Assembly (NCBI GenBank): GCA_031551875.1 | Contig: JAVBNA010000003.1 | Location: 1-64,000, forward strand | Length of the DNA: 64,000 nucleotides | Direction of reading: 5' to 3' | From: JAVBNA01 sp031551875 | GTDB taxonomy: Bacteria > Bacillota > Clostridia > Oscillospirales > Acutalibacteraceae | In this document: positions 35,975-44,255 of the stretch, piece by piece | How positions within the stretch are numbered: position 1 is the stretch's first letter | Layout of the letters: each line of letters begins with the position of its first letter | Translations under genes and position numbers: made by a program | Notes under the pieces: generated by a model | Told to the model about the DNA's origin: nothing | Database searches by the model: none | Seen by the model: the letters and a program-made list of their open reading frames with translations, nothing else

Positions 35975-38563
35975 GTGAATTTACTGGTCATCGACGGCAA
36001 CAGCATCCTCAACCGGGCCTTTTACGGGATCAAGCTGCTCTCCACCAAGGAGGGCGTATACACGAACGCCATTTACGGTTTTCTCGCGACCTTTTTGAAG
36101 CTTCTGGAGGAATCAAACCCCGACGGGGTGGCGGTCGCTTTTGACGTCAAGGGCCCCACTTTCCGTCACACAGAATACGGCGCCTACAAGGCGCACCGCA
36201 AGGGCATGCCGGACGAGCTGGCTGCCCAGCTTCCCATTTTAAAAGAACTGCTGGCCGATTTGGGCTATAAAATCGTCGAGTGCCCTGGGTTTGAGGCGGA
36301 CGACGTGCTGGGGACGCTCGCTGAGGTGTGCCGGAATTCGGGCCATTCCTGCGTGATCGCCACCGGAGACAAGGACAGCCTTCAGCTCGCGCACGGCGGT
36401 GTGACCGTCCGTCTGGCGGCGACTAAAATGGGACGCCCCGAGGTGACGGTGTACGACGAGGAAAAGATCAAAGAGGTGTACGGCGTGACACCTGCCCAGA
36501 TGATCGATATCAAGGCCATCCAGGGCGACACGTCGGACAACATCCCCGGCGTTTCGGGCATCGGCCCCAAGGGCGCGGGCGACCTGATTCAGAAGTTCGG
36601 CAGTCTGGAGGGCGTCTACGAGAACATTGACTCGCCCGATATCAAAGAAGGTATGCGCGCAAAGCTCAAAGCGGACAAGGACAACGCCTTTCTGTCCCGG
36701 CGTCTGGGCACTATCCGTACCGACGCGCCGGTGGACACCGACCTGCCGGCCTACCTCCCCGGTGCGGGGGACAAGCGGGCGGCGGCGCGGCTGATGGCGC
36801 GGCTGGAGCTGTTTACGCTGATTGAACGCTTCGGGCTGAACGCCCAGGACGCCGCGGCACAAACCGCAGAGCTCGGAGATACAGCCGCCGTGACCATTTC
36901 TCAGGTGGACGCGGAGGGCTTTGTGCGCGTTGCCAAAACGCAGGACACGGTGGATTTTCTGTGCGAAACCGAGGACGGCGAAGCGAGAAAACTGTGGCTG
37001 TGCGCGGGGGAGCAGGTTTGCGTTCTGCCGCTGGAGGGCGGATTGCCCCCCGGCCAGGTCAGCGCGCTGCTGGAGGACTCCGAGGTCAAAAAACGCACCC
37101 ATGACGTTAAAAGCGTCTGCAACGCCCTATCAAAGCTTCATATAAACGGCGTGACCTTTGACACCCTGCTCGCCGCCTACCTGCTCAACCCGTCGGCGTC
37201 AGGGTATGAGCCGCTGCGCCTCGCGTCTGAGTACGGGGTTGCGGTGCCCGACTGCGGCGAAGAGCCGCTGCCCGCCGCGCAGCAGGCGGCGGTGCTGTCC
37301 GGGTGCTGTGACGCGCTCGCCGCGGCGCTTGAGAAAAACGAGGGCATGAAGCTTTTGCAGGACATCGAGCTGCCGCTCGCACAGGTGCTCTCCGAGATGG
37401 AGCGCGAGGGCTTCGAGGTGGATAAAGAAGGGATTACGGCCTTTGGCCGCACGCTTGAGCGCCGCATTGACGAGGTGCAGGAGGAAATAACCCTTCTGGT
37501 GGGGTACCCCTTCAATATCAACTCCCCAAAGCAGCTGGGCGAGGCATTATTTGACAAGCTGGGGCTGCCGACAGGCAAGAAAACCAAAACCGGCTATTCC
37601 ACAAGCGCCGAAGTGCTGGAGGGACTGCGCTACGCTCACCCGGCGGTGGAGCTGATTCTGGAATACAGAAGCCTCACAAAGCTCAAGTCCACCTACTGTG
37701 ACGGGCTTCTCAAGGTGATCGCCCCCGACGGGCGCATCCACTCCTCCTTCAACCAGACCGAAACGCGCACCGGGCGCATCAGCTCGACCGAGCCCAACTT
37801 GCAGAACATCCCTGTGCGCACCGAGCTTGGGCGTGAGATGCGAAAATTCTTTATCGCGCGGGAGGGGTATCTGCTGGTGGACGCCGACTACTCCCAGATT
37901 GAGCTGCGCGTGCTCGCCCACATGGCGGGCGACGACAACATGATCAAAGCCTTTCGCGACGGAGACGACATCCACCGTATCACCGCCTCTCAGGTGTTCA
38001 AACTGCCGCTTGAGATGGTGACGCCGCTCATGCGCAGCCGCGCCAAGGCGGTCAACTTCGGCATTGTATACGGCATCGGCGCGTTTTCCCTCTCTCAGAA
38101 CATCGGGGTGACCCGTCGTGAGGCCGATCAATATATTAAGGAATATCTCGCTCACTATTCAGGCGTGGACCGCTTTATGAAGCGCTGTATTCAGGATGCG
38201 GCCGACCGAGGCTATGCAGAGACGATGTTCGGACGCCGCCGGTATCTGCCCGAGCTGACCGCCTCAAACCGCAACCTGCGCGCCTTTGGCGAGCGGGTTG
38301 CAATGAACATGCCCATTCAGGGGACGGCGGCCGACATCATCAAAATTGCCATGATCCGCGTCCAGAACCGCTTTGAGCGGGAGGGCATGCGCACACGGCT
38401 CATTTTGCAGGTGCACGATGAGCTGATCGCCGAGGCGCCTGCGGAAGAGGCGATGAAGGCAGCGATACTCTTACAGGAGGAAATGGAAGCGGCGGCCGAT
38501 CTGTCGGTGAGGCTGCTTGCCGAGGCGAGCATCGGGCGCACCTGGTACGACGCCAAAGCATGA
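35975..38563 (+). CDS. polA: DNA polymerase I
   Basis: Gap-filling and primer-removing polymerase, 862 aa. Order: 5'-3' exonuclease (1-290; GNSILNRAFYGI, FEADDVLGTLA, GDKDSLQL), a 3'-5' exonuclease-like fold that lacks the acidic catalytic residues (about 300-470), and a family A polymerase domain (DYSQIELRVLAHM, RAKAVNFGIVYG, VHDELIAEA). It therefore probably lacks proofreading, as in several Firmicutes. The GTG at 35975 is preferred over TTG at 35969 because of the 9-nt spacing from GCGGG. Confidence 0.96.
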   Translation: MNLLVIDGNSILNRAFYGIKLLSTKEGVYTNAIYGFLATFLKLLEESNPDGVAVAFDVKGPTFRHTEYGAYKAHRKGMPDELAAQLPILKELLADLGYKIVECPGFEADDVLGTLAEVCRNSGHSCVIATGDKDSLQLAHGGVTVRLAATKMGRPEVTVYDEEKIKEVYGVTPAQMIDIKAIQGDTSDNIPGVSGIGPKGAGDLIQKFGSLEGVYENIDSPDIKEGMRAKLKADKDNAFLSRRLGTIRTDAPVDTDLPAYLPGAGDKRAAARLMARLELFTLIERFGLNAQDAAAQTAELGDTAAVTISQVDAEGFVRVAKTQDTVDFLCETEDGEARKLWLCAGEQVCVLPLEGGLPPGQVSALLEDSEVKKRTHDVKSVCNALSKLHINGVTFDTLLAAYLLNPSASGYEPLRLASEYGVAVPDCGEEPLPAAQQAAVLSGCCDALAAALEKNEGMKLLQDIELPLAQVLSEMEREGFEVDKEGITAFGRTLERRIDEVQEEITLLVGYPFNINSPKQLGEALFDKLGLPTGKKTKTGYSTSAEVLEGLRYAHPAVELILEYRSLTKLKSTYCDGLLKVIAPDGRIHSSFNQTETRTGRISSTEPNLQNIPVRTELGREMRKFFIAREGYLLVDADYSQIELRVLAHMAGDDNMIKAFRDGDDIHRITASQVFKLPLEMVTPLMRSRAKAVNFGIVYGIGAFSLSQNIGVTRREADQYIKEYLAHYSGVDRFMKRCIQDAADRGYAETMFGRRRYLPELTASNRNLRAFGERVAMNMPIQGTAADIIKIAMIRVQNRFEREGMRTRLILQVHDELIAEAPAEEAMKAAILLQEEMEAAADLSVRLLAEASIGRTWYDAKA

Positions 38564-38597
38564 CCAAACGATTGACTGGACAGAAAGGAACACGACA

Positions 38598-39035
38598 ATG
38601 CACATCGAATTTGTCTGTACGGGGAACACCTGCCGCAGTGCCATGGCCGAGCACATCTTCCGCAAAAAGCTCGAGCAATCGGGTCGTGCGGGCATCACCT
38701 GCGCAAGCGCCGGACTGTGCGCGGAGAACGGGCGTCCCGCCGCGCTCAACGCCATTGAGGCGTGCAGGGAGATCGGCGTGCGATTGGACGATCACCGCTC
38801 AAAGCTTCTGGATGCGCAGGAGTGTGACCGGACCGACCTGTTTGCGGTCATGACGGCCGACCACGCCGCGATTTTACGCAGCGTGGGGGTTCCGGGCAAA
38901 AAGATCCGCGTGCTGGGCGGCGGCATCCCTGATCCCTACGGCTGGGACATCGACACCTACCGCATGTGCCGCGACGCCATCTCGGCGGGGTTGGACGCCC
39001 TGCTACGGGAACTTCCGGCGGGAGGCGAAGCGTGA
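38598..39035 (+). CDS. low-molecular-weight protein arginine phosphatase
   Basis: A 145-aa LMW phosphatase with active-site loop CTGNTCRSAMAE and the general-acid Asp in IPDPYGWD. The Thr in the loop (CTGNTCRS) is characteristic of the YwlE-type enzymes that remove phosphate from arginine. The ATG at 38598 follows GAAAGGA; longer in-frame starts overlap polA. Its end overlaps the next gene by 4 nt. No McsB kinase is in the window. Confidence 0.88.
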   Translation: MHIEFVCTGNTCRSAMAEHIFRKKLEQSGRAGITCASAGLCAENGRPAALNAIEACREIGVRLDDHRSKLLDAQECDRTDLFAVMTADHAAILRSVGVPGKKIRVLGGGIPDPYGWDIDTYRMCRDAISAGLDALLRELPAGGEA

Positions 39036-39478
39036 ATATACAGGTTGTCCCCATGACCGGGGCGCACATCCCCGCGCTGTGTGAAATCGAAAGGCTGTGT
39101 TTTTCCGAGCCGTGGACCGAGATCGGATTCAACGCCGAGCTGCACAACAAAGCCGCCCGTTTTTTCACGGCGGTGTGCGGCAGTCAGCCCGTGGGCTACA
39201 TCGGCATGCACAGCGTCGCGGGGGAGGGCTACATCGCGAACATCGCGGTGCACCCCGACATGCGCAGGCGGGGGATCGGCGCGCAGCTTCTCGCCCATAT
39301 ACTCGGGGTTGCCGACGCCGAGCGGCTTGACTTTGTCACGCTGGAGGTGCGCGTGTCCAACGCGGATGCGATCGCCCTCTACGAACGCTTCGGCTTCACA
39401 CCGGCGGGCCTGCGCAAAAATTACTACCGCAAGCCGCCTGAGGACGGGCTGATTATGACGAAAACAAAAGGGAAGTAA
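39032..39478 (+). CDS. rimI: ribosomal protein S18-alanine N-acetyltransferase
   Basis: A 148-aa GNAT acetyltransferase. Acetyl-CoA site VHPDMRRRGIGAQLL; C-terminal YERFGFTPAGLRKNYYRKP matches RimI. A GTG start overlaps the preceding stop, with GGGAGG upstream. It is next to tsaD, as is common. The substrate is inferred from family. Confidence 0.93.
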   Translation: MNIQVVPMTGAHIPALCEIERLCFSEPWTEIGFNAELHNKAARFFTAVCGSQPVGYIGMHSVAGEGYIANIAVHPDMRRRGIGAQLLAHILGVADAERLDFVTLEVRVSNADAIALYERFGFTPAGLRKNYYRKPPEDGLIMTKTKGK

Positions 39479-39481
39479 TTT

Positions 39482-40492
39482 ATGAAAATTTTAAGCATTG
39501 AATCCTCCTGTGACGAAACCGCGGCGGCGGTTGTCGCCGACGGGCGGCAGGTTCTCTCCTCGACGCTGCTGTCCCAGATTGAGGAGCATCAAAAATACGG
39601 CGGTGTGGTGCCCGAAATCGCCAGCCGCCGCCACACGGAAGCGATCACCGCCGTCGTAGACGGCGCGCTGCGGGAAGCGGGGGAGAGCCTTGGCAGCCTG
39701 GACGCCATTGCGGTCACCCACGCCCCCGGCCTGATCGGTGCGCTGCTGGTGGGGGTCAGCTTTGCAAAGGGGCTGTCGCTGCGCACGGGACTGCCGCTCA
39801 TCCCGGTACACCACCTGCGCGCCCACATTGCCGCCAACTATGTAACCCACCCCGTCCTGAAGCCGCCCTTCCTCTGTCTGGTGGTGTCGGGCGGGCACAG
39901 CCACATCGTCGAGGTGAAGGACTACACGGACATGCGCATTGTCGGGCGCACCCGCGACGACGCCGCGGGCGAAGCCTTTGACAAGGCGGCGCGCGCGATG
40001 GGACTGCCCTACCCCGGCGGGGTGCATATGGACAAAATTGCGGAAGAGGGAGACCCCACCGCATTCACACTGCCCCGCCCGGTCGTGGACGGCGCGCCCT
40101 ATGATTTCAGCTTTTCCGGCCTCAAGACGGCGGTCATCAACCTGATCCACAAGGCCGCGCAAAAGGGGGGAGAGCTCCCCGTCGCCGACCTGTCGGCCTC
40201 CTTCCGGCGGGCGGTTGTGAACTGCCTGCGCGAAAACTTCATGAGGGCGGCCGAGGATATGCGCTGTGACACGCTGGTGCTTGCGGGGGGCGTGTGCGCG
40301 AACCTGGAGCTCCGGCGTCAGATGGAGACGGTCTGCCGGGAGACCGGGCGGGCGCTCTACATGCCCGCGCTGCGCTACTGCGGCGACAATGCCGCCATGG
40401 TGGGCGCACAGGGGTATTATGAAGCGCTTGCGGGGCATTTTGCGCCCCTCGATCTCAATGCCCGGGCGACCTGTTCGATCGAAGAAGGGTAG
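39482..40492 (+). CDS. tsaD: tRNA N6-threonylcarbamoyladenosine transferase TsaD
   Basis: Transfers threonylcarbamoyl to A37 of tRNAs reading ANN codons. 336 aa; starts LSIESSCDETAAAVV, metal-binding HHLRAH, nucleotide-binding VVSGGHSHIVEV and LAGGVCANLELR. The partners tsaB and tsaE are not in the window. It ends the polA-phosphatase-rimI-tsaD unit. Confidence 0.97.
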   Translation: MKILSIESSCDETAAAVVADGRQVLSSTLLSQIEEHQKYGGVVPEIASRRHTEAITAVVDGALREAGESLGSLDAIAVTHAPGLIGALLVGVSFAKGLSLRTGLPLIPVHHLRAHIAANYVTHPVLKPPFLCLVVSGGHSHIVEVKDYTDMRIVGRTRDDAAGEAFDKAARAMGLPYPGGVHMDKIAEEGDPTAFTLPRPVVDGAPYDFSFSGLKTAVINLIHKAAQKGGELPVADLSASFRRAVVNCLRENFMRAAEDMRCDTLVLAGGVCANLELRRQMETVCRETGRALYMPALRYCGDNAAMVGAQGYYEALAGHFAPLDLNARATCSIEEG

Positions 40493-40526
40493 ATTCTGCA
40501 GGATCAGGAAGGGAAAGATGCAGAAT

Positions 40527-40552
40527 TTGTGAAATTTTCCACGAATTCACAA
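40527..40552 (+). promoter_or_regulatory. inverted repeat upstream of pckG promoter
   Basis: TTGTGAA (40527-40533) and TTCACAA (40546-40552) form perfect 7-bp arms around a 12-nt spacer, just upstream of the -35 box. The half-sites resemble Rex (redox-sensing) half-sites, but Rex sites normally have a 4-nt spacer. Confidence 0.45.
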
Positions 40553-40560
40553 AATAGTAA

Positions 40561-40589
40561 TTGATAAACCCTCTTGGGTTTGCTATAAT
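40561..40589 (+). promoter_or_regulatory. pckG promoter with internal palindrome
   Basis: TTGATA (40561-40566) and TATAAT (40584-40589), 17-nt spacer. Between them AAACCC-TCTT-GGGTTT is a perfect palindrome, suggesting a repressor site. Confidence 0.7.
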
Positions 40590-40651
40590 TAAACCTATAC
40601 CGTTTTTGGTAAATGCTTTCGGGGCACGGCCTCGTGAAAGGAGCAAACAGT

Positions 40652-42412
40652 ATGACAAACAATCAGTCGGTTCTTCGCTGGATCGAAGAAATGAAAGCGC
40701 TTGTTAATCCTGACAACGTGGTCTGGATCGACGGCTCGGAGGCACAGCTGGGCGACCTGCGGCAGCAGGCGCTTGCAAGCGGAGAGCTCAAGCTGCTCAA
40801 CCAGGACAAGCTGCCGGGCTGTTACCTGCATAATACGGCGGTCAACGACGTCGCCCGCGTGGAGCACAGAACCTTCATTTGCGCGAAGAACGAGGCCGAC
40901 GCCGGCCCCACCAACAACTGGATGGAGCCCCAGAAGGCCTACACCATGCTGTATGACATCGCGCGCGGGAGCTATGCCGGACGCACGATGTACGTCATCC
41001 CCTATTCGATGGGCCCTGTCGGCTCGCCCTTCTCCAAGATCGGCATCGAGCTGACCGACTCCATCTATGTTGTGCTCAACATGAACATCATGACCCGCAT
41101 CGGCAAAGCGGTCATCGACTGCCTGGGCGATTCGGACGACTGGGTACGCGGCCTGCACTGCAAATGTGACATCGACGAAGAGAAGCGGTACATCTGCCAC
41201 TTCCCCGAGGATTATACAATCATCTCGGTCAACTCAGGCTACGGCGGCAACGTGCTGCTGGGCAAAAAGTGCTTCGCACTGCGCATCGCGAGCTTCCTCG
41301 GCAAAAACGAGGGCTGGATGGCCGAGCACATGCTCATCCTCGGCCTTGAGAACCCGCAGGGTGAGGTCAAATACGTGGCGGCGGCCTTCCCGTCCGCCTG
41401 CGGAAAGACCAACCTCGCTATGCTGATCCCGCCCGAGAGCTATCAGAAGAAGGGCTATAAAGTCTGGTGCGTCGGCGACGACATCGCCTGGATGCGCGTC
41501 GGCCCTGATGGACGCTTGTGGGCGGTCAACCCCGAATACGGCTTCTTCGGCGTGGCGCCGGGCACCAACGACAAGTCCAACCCCAATGCGCTGGCCGCCA
41601 CTATGAAGGACACCATCTTCACAAACGTGGTCAACAACCTCGACGACAACACCGTGTGGTGGGAGGGTCTGGACAAGAACCCGCCTGAGAACGGCGTCGA
41701 TTGGAAGGGCAATCCCTGGAACGGCAAAACCTCCGCAGAGAAGGGCGCCCATCCCAACTCCCGCTTCACCGCGCCCGCGAAAAACTGCCCCTGCATCTCG
41801 CCTAAGTTTGAGGATCCGCAGGGTGTTCCGATCTCCGCGATCATCTTCGGCGGCCGCCGTGCGAAGACAGCGCCGCTGGTGTACCAATCCCGTGACTGGG
41901 ACAACGGCGTGTTCGTAGGCTCGATCATGGCCTCCGAGACCACTGCCGCCGCGAGCGGCGCCGTGGGCGTTGTGCGCCGCGACCCGATGGCCATGCTGCC
42001 CTTCTGCGGCTACCATATGGGCGACTATTTTACCCATTGGCTTGAAATGGGCAAAAAGCTGGGCGACAAAGCCCCGAAGGTTTTCAACGTCAACTGGTTC
42101 CGACTGGACGACAACGGCAAGTTCATCTGGCCGGGCTTCGGCGACAACCTCCGTGTGCTGGACTGGATTGTGAACCGCTGTGAAGGCAAGGCCGACGCGG
42201 TGGAAACCCCCATCGGCTATGTGCCCAAGGCGGAGGACATCGACCTCGAGGGCCTGGATTTCAGCGTCGACACCTTAAAGTCCATTCTGGAAGTGGACAG
42301 CAATCTGTGGAAGAGCGAAGCCGAGGGCATCGAAGAGTTTTACGGCAAGTTCGGCGACAGGCTGCCCGCCGAGCTGCGCAACCAGCTGAACGGCCTCAAG
42401 GCCCGCCTGTAA
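40652..42412 (+). CDS. pckG: phosphoenolpyruvate carboxykinase (GTP)
   Basis: Interconverts oxaloacetate and PEP with GTP/GDP. 586 aa; nucleotide loop FPSACGKTNLAML, substrate-binding YGGNVLLGKKCFALR and IIFGGRRAKT are typical of the GTP class. In fermentative anaerobes the enzyme often fixes CO2 from PEP on the way to succinate or propionate. The ATG at 40652 follows AAAGGAG. Transcribed alone. Confidence 0.97.
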   Translation: MTNNQSVLRWIEEMKALVNPDNVVWIDGSEAQLGDLRQQALASGELKLLNQDKLPGCYLHNTAVNDVARVEHRTFICAKNEADAGPTNNWMEPQKAYTMLYDIARGSYAGRTMYVIPYSMGPVGSPFSKIGIELTDSIYVVLNMNIMTRIGKAVIDCLGDSDDWVRGLHCKCDIDEEKRYICHFPEDYTIISVNSGYGGNVLLGKKCFALRIASFLGKNEGWMAEHMLILGLENPQGEVKYVAAAFPSACGKTNLAMLIPPESYQKKGYKVWCVGDDIAWMRVGPDGRLWAVNPEYGFFGVAPGTNDKSNPNALAATMKDTIFTNVVNNLDDNTVWWEGLDKNPPENGVDWKGNPWNGKTSAEKGAHPNSRFTAPAKNCPCISPKFEDPQGVPISAIIFGGRRAKTAPLVYQSRDWDNGVFVGSIMASETTAAASGAVGVVRRDPMAMLPFCGYHMGDYFTHWLEMGKKLGDKAPKVFNVNWFRLDDNGKFIWPGFGDNLRVLDWIVNRCEGKADAVETPIGYVPKAEDIDLEGLDFSVDTLKSILEVDSNLWKSEAEGIEEFYGKFGDRLPAELRNQLNGLKARL

Positions 42413-42434
42413 AAAGAAGAATAACAAAGCACGA

Positions 42435-42466
42435 GGCCGCGGAGAAAACTCTCCGCGGCCTTGCTC
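42435..42466. terminator. shared terminator of pckG and the stalk-domain gene
   Basis: GGCCGCGGAG (42435-42444) pairs with CTCCGCGGCC (42451-42460), loop AAAACT, between the two convergent genes; the plus side is followed by TTGCTCTATTT. Confidence 0.75.
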
Positions 42467-42480
42467 TATTTAGGACATTA

Positions 42481-43470
42481 TTATTTATAGATCTCCACAA
42501 TCGAATTCGCATAAAGCGTTGTTTTTGAATCGCTGAAAATCTCCCCGGAATGTCCCCTGTAGGTAAAGGAAAAGCCATAATCGCCGTACAGTTCGCCGTA
42601 AATGGGCTTGCCCAACCGGATGCCGTACGCACCGAAGAATTGTGCGGGGGTCATTGTTTTGCCCATGCCGGGGAACATTTTGTTCATCTGTATACAGATA
42701 TTGCCGGATTTAGCGGAAGGCTTAATATTTTTTATGTTGTCATCGGGAAACGCGTCATAGGAGAAATAGAATCCGTAGTCGGGACGGTTTTTGAAATAGA
42801 CAAACTCGCCCCCCTCTTCGCCGGAAGAAGAAACCGCCGGACCAAAGCGATCGGTCAGCTGCTTCGCGGTCAGGCCAACCAGCCCGAAGGGCTCTTCGTT
42901 GACCTTGCTGGAAAGCAGGCCGATTTGCTTATCGATGACGCTCTGTGTAATCGACGTATTGCTGATGATGACGTATTCCGCCTTGTTTTTCGTTGTGTAG
43001 AAGACCTTGAAGCCCAGCGCCTGCGAAATGGCGCGAACGGGAATCATCACCCGGCCGCTCACCTTGACCGCCTTTGTGTCCATGGTGTAGGAGTATAATA
43101 CGCCAGTCCCGCTGCCGTCCGAAGCGGGAGGTGTGGCAACTTCAAGCTGATCGGATCCGATTTTGAAACGGACAGATTTGGTACCCACTGTGACATAGAT
43201 GGGCTGATCATCAGAAGTATACTTTGTGCTTCCGCCCATCGCCGACACGCAAAAACGCAGAGGGACCATGGTTCTTTTGTTTGTCTTGTACGGGACGACC
43301 TTTTCATTGCTGACATCGATCCAGGTTCTCTCGCTGTTTACAAACGCGGTGGGGCTGCCGAGTTTAATGGATGCGGTGCGCGGGGCGGCCGCGGCGTCTG
43401 CGGGAAAAGCGGAGAAGAGAAGGAAAAACAGCGTGAGAGCCAGGGAAAGGGAGACGAGCTTCTTTTTCAT
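42481..43470 (-). CDS. secreted stalk-domain protein (Cu amine oxidase N-like)
   Basis: A 329-aa exported protein. Signal peptide (about 1-25, ending PADA), a copper-amine-oxidase-N-like/stalk domain (about 30-170; RTMVPLRFCVSAMG and VMIPVRAISQALGFKV), then a C-terminal domain of about 150 aa with aromatic-rich GFYFSYDAFPDDN and GFSFTYRGHSG that I do not recognise. No metal or catalytic site is evident; such domains are common structural parts in Clostridia. The ATG at 43468-43470 is chosen for the AAGGAG site and immediate signal peptide. Confidence 0.75.
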   Translation of the reverse strand: MKKKLVSLSLALTLFFLLFSAFPADAAAAPRTASIKLGSPTAFVNSERTWIDVSNEKVVPYKTNKRTMVPLRFCVSAMGGSTKYTSDDQPIYVTVGTKSVRFKIGSDQLEVATPPASDGSGTGVLYSYTMDTKAVKVSGRVMIPVRAISQALGFKVFYTTKNKAEYVIISNTSITQSVIDKQIGLLSSKVNEEPFGLVGLTAKQLTDRFGPAVSSSGEEGGEFVYFKNRPDYGFYFSYDAFPDDNIKNIKPSAKSGNICIQMNKMFPGMGKTMTPAQFFGAYGIRLGKPIYGELYGDYGFSFTYRGHSGEIFSDSKTTLYANSIVEIYK

Positions 43471-43503
43471 GTGGGACACACTCCTTTTTTTATTGTCAAC
43501 CTC

Positions 43504-43531
43504 ATTATAGCAGAGAAATATCCATATGCAA
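43504..43531 (-). promoter_or_regulatory. promoter of the stalk-domain gene
   Basis: Minus-strand TTGCAT (43526-43531) and TATAAT (43504-43509), 16-nt spacer. Between 43532 and 43690 the sequence is A+T-rich, with an AATTGTAA/TTACAATT inverted repeat but no gene. Confidence 0.65.
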
Positions 43532-43690
43532 CAAAATCCACGAATTGTAATCAACCTGTAAGAGGAATGTAATCTCGGTTACAATTTGTATTTTTTGCCC
43601 AGTATTGACCAAAAATTGAATTGTATCAATTTCTTTTTTACAGGCAGTGACAAATCGGCAATTGGTACTATATATTTCACAAAAATGATC

Positions 43691-43719
43691 TTGACTATTT
43701 GGGCACAACGTGATAATAT
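43691..43719 (+). promoter_or_regulatory. promoter of the marR-ABC operon
   Basis: TTGACT (43691-43696) and TAATAT (43714-43719), 17-nt spacer. Confidence 0.75.
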
Positions 43720-43736
43720 ACTTACACTGCTGAAAT

Positions 43737-43751
43737 GTTAAGATACTTAAC
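43737..43751 (+). promoter_or_regulatory. palindromic operator, likely MarR target
   Basis: GTTAAG-ATA-CTTAAC, a perfect 6-3-6 palindrome just after the expected transcription start and 20 nt ahead of the marR start. Its position fits autorepression by the encoded MarR protein. Confidence 0.65.
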
Positions 43752-43771
43752 TATTAAGGAGATGAAAAAAT

Positions 43772-44233
43772 GTGAATGATGAATACAAAGAAAGCTTTCT
43801 GCACATGGTGCACACCTTCCGAAAGTTCCACAGCAATCTGCCCGTGCCCAGCAACCTTCCGCCTGGCGAGTTTTTCACCCTCATGCGCATTGAGAAAAGC
43901 CTCAAGAAATCGGTGGACGATGACCGGGTAAACGTATCCTGCATCCACCACGGCAACGGGATGTCCATGCCCGCGCTGTCCCAGATGCTCGGAAGCCTCG
44001 AGAAAAAAGGGCTGATTGCGCGCGCGGTGGATCCCGACGACCGCCGCAAGGTTTCACTGACGCTGACCGCGCCGGGCGTAAGCCTGATGACGGAGGCCAA
44101 ACGAGAGGTTGATGCGGCGGTGGAGCGTTTTATTGAGCAGTTCGGCGAAGAGGATTTCAAGGAGCTGTGCCGGCTGTGCGAGAAAATGAACGAGACCATC
44201 AAGAGGATGGATACAGAGAGTCCGAAGTCCTAA
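43772..44233 (+). CDS. MarR-family transcriptional regulator
   Basis: A 153-aa winged-helix repressor: helix-turn-helix SMPALSQMLGSLEKKGLI followed by the wing ARAVDPDDRRKVSLTLT (DPDDRR is the classic wing motif). GTG start with AAGGAGATG upstream. It lies first in an operon with two ABC half-exporters, the usual layout for drug or toxin efflux controlled by a ligand-sensing MarR protein. The ligand is unknown. Confidence 0.93.
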   Translation: MNDEYKESFLHMVHTFRKFHSNLPVPSNLPPGEFFTLMRIEKSLKKSVDDDRVNVSCIHHGNGMSMPALSQMLGSLEKKGLIARAVDPDDRRKVSLTLTAPGVSLMTEAKREVDAAVERFIEQFGEEDFKELCRLCEKMNETIKRMDTESPKS

Positions 44234-44255
44234 GTGAGGAGAAAGGAATGTTGTT

